This document shows, one piece after another, positions 51,845 to 61,900 of a DNA stretch of 64,000 nucleotides. The stretch lies in the NCBI GenBank assembly GCA_934047225.1, contig OW204005.1, positions 19,910,396 through 19,974,395 on the forward strand, read 5' to 3'. Under the pieces are notes generated by a model. It was not told where the DNA came from, searched no databases, and worked only from the letters and a program-made list of their open reading frames with translations. This DNA comes from Ypsolopha sequella. Its lineage: Eukaryota; Arthropoda; Insecta; Lepidoptera; Ypsolophidae. Made by a program: the position numbers and the translations under genes. The stretch's first letter is position 1; each line of letters starts with the position of its first letter.

Positions 51845-52246
51845 TTGGAAGGCATACCGGTCTGCACCTGCGCTCATTGGAGGAAATCTGGTACAAGTAT
51901 TCGTCGATGGCATACAGACAGGACCTGGAAGTTAGAGCTGGCTGTTAGACTTGGGCGCCATGAGACGCTGAAGAACGCCTTGACTCATGTTTTGGAGGTG
52001 GAGGCGGTAATGCAAGACCATCGAGTCCATCACATCAGGGAGGTTGCGGCATCACCTGTACGTGACCGTATTGGGTACGGTCCCAGGTGCTACACTTGTG
52101 GAGGAAGGGTCAATTTGCCTAAAAACCACCAGGAAACGCCAGGAATGTGGGGCGAGAGATACGAAGCTAAGTACAAGTTAGTGACGGAAGTTCAAGTGAA
52201 GAGATTACTGTTGCTGTTTACTGTATTTGTGACTATTCAAATATAG
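51845..52246 (+). pseudogene. Gag-like fragment of an LTR element
   Basis: The frame includes RLGRHETLKNALTHVLEVEA, VHHIREVAASPVRD and a degenerate knuckle, CYTCGGRVNLPKNHQE. The last Cys of CX2CX4HX4C and its spacing are lost. It resembles the capsid-to-nucleocapsid stretch of gypsy-type Gag proteins. No LTR or pol adjoins it. The assigned start is not meaningful. Confidence 0.6.
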
Positions 52247-53021
52247 TGTCAGTGTTTTTAATATACATTCCCATAGCTAAATTCCAAAAAGATTTTTCAT
52301 ACTGTTTCATTTCGCTACAAGGTGCACGCTCCATGAAACTTGCGAGGACTTGTACAGGGACATCAATTGGGCCTTAATTTTTTTTTTTTTTGGTGGAGGC
52401 TGTAACACGTATTCTGTTAATTTAACATTATTAACATTGACATTAAATTAACATTAACATTAACATTCGTGAAAATATTAAGTTTAGTAGAATCAAGTTT
52501 ATAAATGTCTACTGCTATTTTGTAAATTTACTTCTGAGTTGTTTTTCATTAGTGAATCCTTGGTATATAATGCTGTGTGTGGACTTCATTTAAGACGAGG
52601 CCTTCCTTAGGCGCACAGCGGCTTTGCAATTATAACCCGTAGACTAACTTTCATAAAGTTGAAAACCACGTGCGCCAAAATGCGCGTGAAACCATTCAGA
52701 ACGAGTCTAATAAAATTGCAGTAAGTCAGTTCGGCGAAGTCCGTCTATCGCGTCCAGCAAGAAAAACAACGGTTTCTGAAGGAACTACAAAGATCGCTGT
52801 ACAATCTATGAAATAGTAGACCTGTTCTCGTTCTAATAAACTGACACAGATGGCGCTGTGTGTAGCACAAACAGAATGAGCGACCATTTTAATTTTGTTC
52901 TCCTGACAACTTGCATTATTGTGAAACCAAGGGAACAAAAAAAAAATTAAAAACTGGTTTAAGTGCATTATTTTTCAAATCCATGGAGGCAAGTCTGGGT
53001 TAAAATTTAGTATCGTTTGGC

Positions 53022-53068
53022 AGGCGGAGGAGAGGGAGGGGGTCAAGGAGGGGTGAAGGGGGGTGGGC
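53022..53068. other. G-rich tract with quadruplex potential
   Basis: The plus strand has successive runs GGAGG, GGGAGGGGG, GGAGGGG, GGGGGG and GGG separated by one to five bases. This satisfies the usual four-run G-quadruplex pattern. It lies immediately inside the left TIR of the nested element. Confidence 0.75.
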
Positions 53069-53334
53069 ACTACCCCCTGGTACCCCCGCCATTAAAAAGT
53101 AATCCACCGTTTTTTTATATTAATTTTTTTACTTTTTTGAGGTTATAATCAACAAATTCAGGTTATATTTTTAAAGTAAAGGTGGGGAGAGATGGAAAAA
53201 CTTCCTCATAAGGGGGGAGTGCAGAAACCCCCCTTCTTTTAACCTTGAACCTACCAGTGCAGAAGCCAATTTTTGAACCATTTGAACCTATTAATACTGA
53301 AGTCGCTTTTATATCACAAATTCACTTCTGCATC

Positions 53335-53540
53335 GGCTACGGCGCTGCGGGAAGTGCAGCCCCTTCGCCCTTGCGTAACAAAGCACAGGCACCCGTGCTC
53401 ACCTCCGCAGCTTCGGCATGTTGGTCGCTTTCGGCGACCAGCCTCAGCCGCTACGGCTCACACAGGTGCCTAAGCTTTATTACTGCGGGCGGGGGCTGCC
53501 CTCCCTTCGCGCCTTCGGCTTTTTATATACACTCTAGGGG
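53335..53540. other. GC-rich patch in AT-rich DNA
   Basis: Its composition contrasts sharply with its surroundings. TCGGCATGTTGGTCGCTTTC and CTTCGGCT-type segments give small inverted repeats (GTCGC...GCGAC). It is open in two frames, but neither shows a domain. Probably part of the nested element. Confidence 0.5.
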
Positions 53541-54008
53541 TAGTAGCCATAAGACTGTATAGAGTCGGGGTGCTCTGATTCGGTTTTGAAACAGATTCAA
53601 CCTATTTTAACTATGAAGTGGGGGTATACTAACCTCCTTTTGAGCAGGATTTCTAGGTAAAAACAAATAAAGCAACAAAATATTCATACATTTTTTATTT
53701 ATTCAATCCAAAATTACTAATAAACGAATTACGACTGACAGTAACACATGACGCAGTTTTTTTTTGTTGCGTTTCATCGATATTGCACAATATTTTACAC
53801 CACAGACAATAAACTAGGGCAGATTTGGTTGTCAAACGCCCATTTTAACGTTCCGTATTCGCCTTTTACCTGATTTGAGGTAAGAAACTATTTTTATTAA
53901 TTTCTCGAAAAATGTGCATTACCTTTTAAAAAGTGTGGTAGCGTTATAATCGGGGACCCCACCTCTATCAGCTTTAACCACTTTTACCCCCATACAACTG
54001 CCAAACGA

Positions 54009-54452
54009 TACTAAATCCAACCCCAAGTCTATCCTTTATTAGTGTATTTATCTAATTATTATATTAGAAAAGAATTAAACGCATTTTCCACTTAGTTATT
54101 CTTGGTGAAAGATACCTAACTTCAAAATGTATTAGTGGGGAAGTCCGTCTAGATTTTGGAGGGGAAGTTCGTCACATGTTGGACTTAGCCGTTTTCAGAT
54201 GTCGTAAACCTTTTGTGTATCTGACATCTGTACTAAATCCAACCCCAAGTCTATCCTTTATTAGTGTATTTATCTAATTATTATATTAGAAAAGAATTAA
54301 ACGCATTTTCCACTTAGTTATTCTTGGTGAAAGATACCTAACTTCAAAATGTATTAGTGGGGAAGTCCGTCTAGATTTTGGAGGGGAAGTTCGTCACATG
54401 TTGGACTTAGCCGTTTTCAGATGTCGTAAACCTTTTGTGTATCTGACATCTG
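54009..54452. repeat. Exact 222-bp tandem duplication
   Basis: 54009-54230 and 54231-54452 appear identical over the full length, from TACTAAATCCAACCCC to CATCTG. The unit includes GGGGAAGTCCGTCTAGATTT. It starts inside the right TIR of the 1-kb element, so it arose after that insertion and recently. Confidence 0.95.
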
Positions 54453-54534
54453 CTTCTAGATTTTTTAAACGAATTATTTTGGTTTTGATTCTGAGATTTA
54501 AGAAGTTTTGTTGAGATTTGTTATTTGTTTTCTT

Positions 54535-54974
54535 TTAAGAGCGCACCGAGATTTTTATACATAGAAACACGTTTTTATAACCCTTGTTTGAAGGAGTAAA
54601 CAATTAAATTAAAATTTAGGGAAATATATTGGTATTACTGGGTGTATATACTAGACTGTATACACGATGGAAACACGATTTGATAAAGTTGGCTCGATAG
54701 AATAAATTCGCAAAGTTACCTCTTGTCGAGTAATTTGTTCCTCTATTTCCCTACTTTTTTATATGAATAATTAATTTGATATTCTGATTCATTTACTAAA
54801 ATAAAGTTCATAGATGACTGGAGCGTTTATACACGATAGTTTTTTATTTAAGAACAATATGATGAAAATAACAACGAAAAACATTAAAAAAGTGCAAAAG
54901 ATTGGTTATTTTCTTTACTCTTTACACGTAAAGAAAAAGACAGAGACATAGGGAAACGCTCGGTGCGCCCTTAA
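54535..54974. mobile_element. TTAA-flanked MITE, family B copy 2
   Basis: TTAAGAGCGCACCGAG and CTCGGTGCGCCCTTAA are inverted with one mismatch. The interior carries the reverse of the family B string GGTTATTTTCTTTACTC and TTTACACGTAAAG. Noncoding and 440 bp. Confidence 0.82.
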
Positions 54975-55190
54975 AGACAGGAGATTTTTTTGAGTTTTAA
55001 GAAGTTTTGTTTTCTTTTTAAGACTATGTCTAAAGTATATTATTAGAGTTGGGTACCAATACTTAGATTACTTATTAAGTTTGGGTTGTATTTAATTGCA
55101 TACTTACTTAAAAATACTGAATTGCACACAAAAAACTAATGTTCTCCTTACCTTAGTTACGCAAAAAGGTTTTATTGTGTGCAAGTCATT

Positions 55191-57049
55191 ATAGTCTAGC
55201 GGCCGTTGAGGCAAAAGTGCTCTATTTCTTGAATTTCGTCGGAACGAGCTCTATTTACCAAAGACAGGTATCAAAAAATTTCTCGTAATGTCTAGATGAC
55301 GATCCTGCCTGTCTTCGCGTCAAAATCCGGGGACAAAAGGTATTTATGACGTAACAAAGATGGCGGCTGTGAGTTAGGTTTTTTGCCATTTCCTCGAATT
55401 CTGTTCAACCGATTTGTTATTGTGGGGTATCATTTAAATGATATTTTTATGATCTATTTTTATTAATTTATGTAAATATTATATTTTTATATATATGAGG
55501 CAACAAGTGATTTGTCAATATAATTTTGTATATATTATTTACCATACCTTCTTAAATATACGTTTAATCAAAAAATATGTTATTATAAAAAAGTTTGCAT
55601 ATTTAATAGGCTATCCAAAAAGGTATGATTTATTATTATACAGCTATAAACAAGCGAGCTACACTGCGACGTTGACTACTACACTGCAAAATATCGCGTC
55701 GTGAAAATTTCGAAGTCGATGCGATGTTGTACAGTTGGGACCGCCAAAAGGCTCGTTTGAAAGATATTCCAATATTCTTTATCTTTTTGTTGAATACGAA
55801 GTGCATAAATTCTTAAAACAATAATAAAAATATAATATAATATCTAATATATTACTTTACTCACGTATTTTCCAATATAAATTTTAATAGACACATTTTT
55901 TCGCTATGATCGTTATTATCTTTTAAGAATGTTTTGACAGCTATAAATTTTAATAGGTATATAAAATATAATAATAAAACATAATTTACAATAAAATTAT
56001 GACCGTTATCATTTCATTGCTCCCACTCTACGCGCGTTTTCCACAGCATAGTAGTGAAGTATTTTAAAGTAGGTGTACTCATAAACGGTTCTGCTTATAC
56101 AAAAATAAAATAAATATTGGATAATATTATTTATTTATTTTTATGTTCCTTAGTTACATTTAAAACAATAAAGACAAATTATAACTAAACATCATAGCAC
56201 AAAGAACAATCAGGAAAAATCATTCTATTTATCCTCAAAATTGTATTGATTATAACACATTTCTTTTCCAGCATGGCATATACCAACCATACATTTTTGT
56301 CCTTTACTGACACACTCAATTCTCGCAGATCTACAACCTGTCTTGCAATGACAAGTAATGAACTCTAGATCTTTTAAAGATATACGGGAGTTGGAAGTTT
56401 CAATTGGCTTAAGAATCATATTTTCTAATCTCCATCCACAGTCTTCTGGAGGTAGCAATGTTGGCAACAGGATATCTGCAGATTTCCATACCAAAGCCTG
56501 GTAATTAGAAGGCGGCAATTTCTCCAAACATTTAATATGATGGAAAACTACAGCTCTCGAATCATTGATGTCGTCAAGGCCTTGAAGAGATGGTTTTTTG
56601 TCGGTATAAAATGAAATCACGAACTTTCACGGCATTTTCAATTATGGTGGGTGTTAATGTTGCAGATCCAAAACCCTCCAGAAGCGTGTGACATTGGTCA
56701 AAATAATATATACAAAATTATATTGACAAATCACTTGTTGCCTCATGTATATAAAAATATAATATTTACATAAATTATAAAAATTAATCAAAATAGACCA
56801 TAAAAATATCATTTAAATGATACCCCACAATAACAAATCGGTTGAACAGAATTCGAGGAAATGGCAAAAAACCTAACTCACAGCCGCCATCTTTGTTACG
56901 TCATAAATACCTTTTGTCCCCGGATTTTGACGCAAAGACAGACAGGGTCATCATCTAGACATCACGAAGAATTTTTTGATACCTGTTTTAGGTAAATACA
57001 GCTCGTTCCGACGACTTTTGTCAAAATCAAGGCCCGGCCGATAGACTAT
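55191..57049. mobile_element. 1.86-kb DNA element with about 350-bp inverted repeats
   Basis: The left arm 55191-55542 and right arm 56701-57049 are reverse complements with modest divergence (ATAGTCTAGCGGCC, CGTCGGAACGAGCT, AACAAAGATGGCGGCTGTGA, TTTAAATGATA). The unique centre includes an AT-rich part (55543-56225) and the minus-strand CXC coding relic. It is nested in the 5.4-kb TTAA element. Confidence 0.9.
56228..56700 (-). pseudogene. Cysteine-rich (CXC-like) C-terminus of a transposon-borne protein
   Basis: The upstream piece reads CHTLLEGFGSATLTPTIIEN, AVKVRDFI. After a shift near 56618 the main frame continues SFYTDKKPSLQGLDDINDSR, PSNYQALVWKSADILLPTLL and CHCKTGCRSARIECVSKGQK, CMVGICHAGKEMCYNQ. 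The Cys pattern (CxCxxxCxxxxxxCxxxxxxC) is like the tesmin/TSO1-type tail of a repetitive insect protein family. The apparent start is a GTG inside the protein. It occupies the long-TIR element and is probably what remains of its gene. Confidence 0.65.
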
Positions 57050-58365
57050 TATTCTTAGGTATGCAATTAAATATTTTCCAATTTTTTCTATAATTTCTAA
57101 AACTGTTACATTTTTTAATTACTTAATTATAAGTTTTGACTTTTGGGAATTAAATTTTACTATAAAATCATTTTTTAATGAAAGTGATGTATGTGTTTTA
57201 TACCCCTGAATGGCGATGATGATGCGATGTATGCCGGACTTACCCGACAAAAGCTTCTTTTTGCGAAATAAGGCATTTAGAACCTTATGTTTAAGACGTG
57301 AGTTCACACATTAAACTGTTAGACATTTAAACTCATACACAATGTATAGATATTTTGCGTAAACTGTCCATTTGTAGGTAAACTCGCCACTAGACGGTCT
57401 TACCTAACATGGAGGCTAAGTCCGTCTATTGGAACGTGTTTTCAAAAACTTTGTTTATTCCACAAACTGGAGGCTTTTAGGTAAATTTGACACGTTTATT
57501 TTGCAGTCAACTAAATATATTATCTTCTAGTTTATTAAAAATTGACTAAAAGATAATGGAATAGCCAAAAATAGTCAAATAACATTTTTTTAAATGAAGT
57601 ATGTATGAAGTAGTAATAATTATTTTTTAAATGACTTCGCCGAACTGACCTTATTGCATTTTAGTCATTTTTGAACTTACATCGGTTAAAAAACAAGATT
57701 TTCGTATTGATAGTAAAATATGACACATAAAAATCAAATGGATTAAACGAAAAACCAAAAAAAACACTCAAAAAGAGACTATTTTCATAAATAAAATCTA
57801 TCGAGCGAAAGTTTTCCAATTAGGTAAAGTTACTTACAACGTAAAGATAAAAGTTTGAAAAAACATATATATAAATAAGTTTCATATTGATCGCGTCTTT
57901 GGTACATGCAGTATAATCGTTCAAAAAATGTTGAAAAAGGAAGGCCTCGTCTTAAGGCGATGTGTGAAAAAAGTATGGGTGTTTCTTTTCTGTGTATTTC
58001 ATGAAATACACGGAAAATTATAATCAGTTTCTGGTATATGCATTTTGACTATATAATCTAGGGATTTGATTTTGGAAAACATGTTTGGATAAACTTTCCT
58101 CGATAGATATAATTGTTGAAATGAGGTCTTCTTGTACACGACGCCGATTAGATAGATACATAAGATAACTATAAGATAATATGTAAATAGGTAGCTATCA
58201 TGTAAATAAGTAGCTATAAGATAAATAAATATGATTTAGGTGTATATGGTTTCATTTGGGTCGCAAATAAATAAATACTTAGATAGCGGCCCAAAAAGCT
58301 AAACATAACTAATGATAATACATAATATTAATAATATTACATAATAATACATAGTAATTACATAA
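57050..58365. other. End of the TTAA element, then spacer
   Basis: 57050-57955 is the right subterminal region of the TTAA element. 57956-58365 is AT-rich with a palindrome (TGTATTTCATGAAATACACG, about 57994) and GATAAGATAAC-like short repeats near 58155-58230. No gene is recognised. Confidence 0.5.
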
Positions 58366-58889
58366 TGTAACAATACAGTCCATTATAAATAAAGGACAGA
58401 CTACCCCCCACAACGATTGGTCGACACATAAGAATCGTAGCAACTAGCGCTATCTGACAGCCTAGATATTAGGATATAAATACGCTCGATTCGGCAAAAA
58501 ATCAGTCCGCTACCGCTCGCCGAAACAAGAAGACATCTGAAGACATCCGAAGACATCCGAAGACATCCGAAGACATCCGAAGACATCCGAAGACATCCGA
58601 AGACACCAGAGGCCTCTCTTCACTCCACTGCAAGAGAAGATCCAACCTGGACGGCGGGCTTCGAGGAACGAGACAAGAAAAAGCGGTGGCGTGGGACTGA
58701 AAGGATCTGCGAGCGTCTCTCTCTCTCTCTCGCTGCGAGCAACGAGTCGACTGATCGGTGTGGACGGGGCTATCGCAAAGTCGATTTATCGTTTCTCTTA
58801 CTAGCCCCTACCTCGCCTGCTTCCTATCGCACACACAACTGCCGGACTTTGCTGGAACCGGTGCACGTTCGGTACACCTGTACTGAACA
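58366..58889 (+). repeat. Probable 5' LTR of BEL element 2
   Basis: The end TGTACTGAACA is fixed by the adjoining primer site. Eight 10-bp repeats of AGACATCCGA (58531-58610) and a CTCTCTCTCT run near 58717 lie in the transcribed part. The left end is uncertain. Confidence 0.45.
58475..58506 (+). promoter_or_regulatory. LTR core promoter: TATA box and initiator
   Basis: TATAAATA starts at 58475 and TCAGT, the arthropod initiator, at 58502; its A lies 29 bases downstream of the TATA start. The spacing is canonical. It implies an RNA beginning near 58504. Confidence 0.65.
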
Positions 58890-58890
58890 T

Positions 58891-58908
58891 TGGTCCTTCG
58901 AGCCGGAT
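58891..58908 (+). promoter_or_regulatory. Primer-binding site, tRNA-Tyr
   Basis: TGGTCCTTCGAGCCGGAT is the exact complement of the 3' end of animal tRNA-Tyr (ATCCGGCTCGAAGGACCA) as I remember it. It lies one base after the LTR end. Confidence 0.75.
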
Positions 58909-58941
58909 ACTTCCAGTTTCGGCAGTTGTGTCGAGAGTGCG

Positions 58942-61900
58942 ATGGTATCCACCCGATCACAAAGCAAGAGCGACTCCACCAGCACCATGGCAGAAGAAGG
59001 ACAGCGCCAGATGGAGAGCAACAAAGGCGGGGACGACGGGACTACGGGCAAGATGAACACTGCACCAACCGACGGCTCCGCCTCGACGCACACGTGGGAC
59101 TCCTCAGTCACGCCGGCAAGCGGACAGACAACCGAGTCATCCACCATCGCATCCACTCCGAGGACAGCGGGCACGCCACCTTAGAGCAACAAAGGCGGGG
59201 ACGACGGGACTACGGGCAAGATGAACACTGCACCAACCGACGGCTCCGCCTCGACGCACACGTGGGACTCCTCAGTCACGCCGGCAAGCGGACAGACAAC
59301 CGAGTCATCCACCATCGCATCCACTCCGAGGACAGCGGGCACGCCACCTTTGGTCACTCCACCCTTGGGCCCGCAGCGAGGGCCCGCATCCACAGTCGAC
59401 GAGGTCTCCGTCGACGTCGCCAACTACGACGCCGGCAAGTCACTGGAGCCGCGCCACGTCGGGGATGCAGAGGGACGGAGCAAGGGGCTGCCTACGATCC
59501 GGAGAGACGGAGCGCAGCCACAGCCGGGCGACAAGCCTGTCTCCCGACACGGCACAGCAACTTCGAGAGGACCTTCGAGCGTGCGCACCGTACGCCCTCG
59601 CAGCAGTAAGGCGCGCCTACTCAAGTTAGAAGAGGAACTCCTGCTCAAGCAAATAGAGATCGAGCGCTACAAGCTGCAGGCAGGCGCCACCAGCGAGGAA
59701 GAAGAAGATGAAGATGATGAACGACGCTCTCTCTTCACGACCACGTCGGAGCGGCGCGTGGCGGACTGGATAGAGGGGACACGTCGCAAGCCACTAGCAC
59801 TGGAGGGACCAAAACGCGTAAGTTTACTTACAACTAATATTCAAGTGATTGACCACAGTGCCTACGAGTTTCCCCGACCCCAGCCTGCACCACACAACGA
59901 CGCAGTTGCATCGCCAGAAGAGGACGTACGCCACGCGCCGCAGCAGCCGAGGATCACATCAAATGAAGAAACCAGTCAGGCGCGCACGCCGCTGGAACCC
60001 GCATGCCAATCCCGCCCATCGCCGACGCAGCATGGGACCACTGAGGATTGGCGCTACGAAGAGACCCGCCACGAGCCGCAGCAGCCGTGGACCACTGGGA
60101 TCTCCACTGAAACCCGCTTCGCGCCGGAGCAGCCGAAGACTACTGAGGTTTCAAGACCAGACCGGGCCCACCCAGAGCAGACGATGCCTGGGAACTCAGC
60201 GGCTCGGTCACATCACTACGAGCCTGCCACACCTCCACACCGAAGAGATGGCGTCCCACCACGACGAGGCAACGGTGAACAGAGCGAGAGCTACGATCCA
60301 TCCCCGTGGCAAGGAGGTGGCGCCGCCTCGCGACACACCGCAGCAACTACAGACAACGTCGTAGCAACCGCTCCGTCTACGGATCACCTTATGGGTATGT
60401 TTGAGCGTCAACAACAGATGTTTCTGCACGGACTCTCGCAGCTATCTCAGGCAGTCTCCTCCCCGGCACCCCGCAACACAGCTCCGAGGTATCTCAGCGA
60501 GTTACTCCCGTACAGTGGCGCTTACGACGAATGGTATGCATGGCGAGATATTTATACATCTACAGCACATCACTTCGGAGACGCCGAGAACAAAGCACGC
60601 CTACGACGTAGCTTGCGGGGCCCAGCCAAGGACCTCGTAGAAGGATTAATGAAGACCACTGCGCCGCCCTCGGAAATCATAGCCGCATTAGAAGAGGTAT
60701 TTGGTCGTCCTGATGACATTGTTTACGCAGAGTTGGAGAAATTGAAGTCGCTGCCCCGCCTTACTGATGCCGGCAAGGAGCTGGCTACTTTCGCTTGCAA
60801 GGTCGACGCCGTGATATCGACAATCCTAGCGCTGAAGCGAGAGGCATACCTCGTAAGTCCACAGACATTGCATATGATAGAGGACAAGATGTCTGCGCTC
60901 TACCGAGCGAGATGGTACGACTTCGAGGCTAGACAAGCGGAGGATGAGCCGGGTCTGCTAAAAATACGACGCTTTCTTAAGGCTGAGATGAAGCTCCAGG
61001 TACGTCATATTCGACCGGAGGTTCCAACGTTACGTCATACGGAGCAGCCACGTCGAGGTCAGCGTACAAATACAGCGGCGGACAAGCAACATAAAGCAGC
61101 AGAAAAGGAACATAAAACGGCGGACAAGTCAACGGAAAAAAGCTGCGACTACTGCAAGCGACAAGGTCACGTCACACCTGACTGCCGCACCTTCCAAGAG
61201 CTCATGCTGGATAAGAGATGGGAGACCTGCAAACAGAAAAAACTCTGCTTCAGATGTTTAAGGTACCGTAGTTACAAGCATCGCTGCAACGCCAAGAGGT
61301 GTGACATCGACGGTTGTCAGTATTTTCACCATCACCTACTTCATCGAGTACCAGACACTGCTGCAACCCTCGCTGACGAACGAGCAATGAGAGCAGTCTG
61401 CTCTACGCTAGGACAAACGGCTCTTTTGAAGATAGTTCCGGTAACACTCACCGGACCTAAGGGGACTGCTGACATCTTCGCAATTTTGGATGGAGGGTCT
61501 ACCATCACGCTGCTCAAGGAAGAGGTAGCCAGACAGATAGGAGCAGAAGGACCCAAGCACACCCTCAACATAGAAGGTATAGCCGGCGCCAGAGTGAATG
61601 CTGCTACACAACTCATCACGTTCGCAATTAAGGGGAGACATAGTCAGGAAGAGCACTTCATTGACGCGCGCACCATTCCTAACTTAGGAATAACAGGTCA
61701 GACAGTTCGACGCACACTGATTGAGAGATGCAGTTACCTGGAAGATATCACCAACCAGCTGCTGTACGAGGACGCTATTCCTTCCATCCTGATTGGCCAG
61801 GATAACTGGGAGCTGATGATGACCAGCGACACCCGCACAGGATGCCACGACGAACCTGTGGCCTCACTCACCGGGTTGGGGTGGGTAATACATGGACTCA

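Larger units (their letters stand above)
52992..54030. mobile_element. 1-kb element with about 32-bp inverted ends, nested
   Basis: AGTCTGGGTTAAAATTTAGT, ATCGTTTGGCAG at the left is inverted at 53998-54030 with a few mismatches. The interior holds the G-rich tract and a GC-rich patch (53340-53530). No transposase is recognised. Confidence 0.75.
52590..57955. mobile_element. 5.4-kb TTAA-bounded element with perfect 19-bp TIRs
   Basis: TTAAGACGAGGCCTTCCTT at 52590-52608 is perfectly inverted at 57937-57955. The subterminal motif GTCAGTTCGGCGAAGTC also occurs at both ends, inverted (about 52724 and 57640). TTAA ends point to piggyBac-type transposition. No piggyBac transposase is present, so it is non-autonomous. 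It contains a TIR element (52992-54030), a tandem duplication (54009-54452), a TTAA MITE (54535-54974) and a long-TIR element (55191-57049). GAAGTCCGTCTA recurs at 52737, 54142, 54364 and about 57418. Confidence 0.8.

Noticed and set aside
53245..53562. 105-codon frame in the GC-rich patch
   Set aside because: Open in two phases because of composition; no domain. Considered as bacterial contamination but it lies within a TIR element and grades into insect sequence.
59849..60364. 171-codon frame overlapping BEL element 2 gag
   Set aside because: It is an alternative phase of GC-rich, proline/threonine-rich gag sequence with no recognisable domain.
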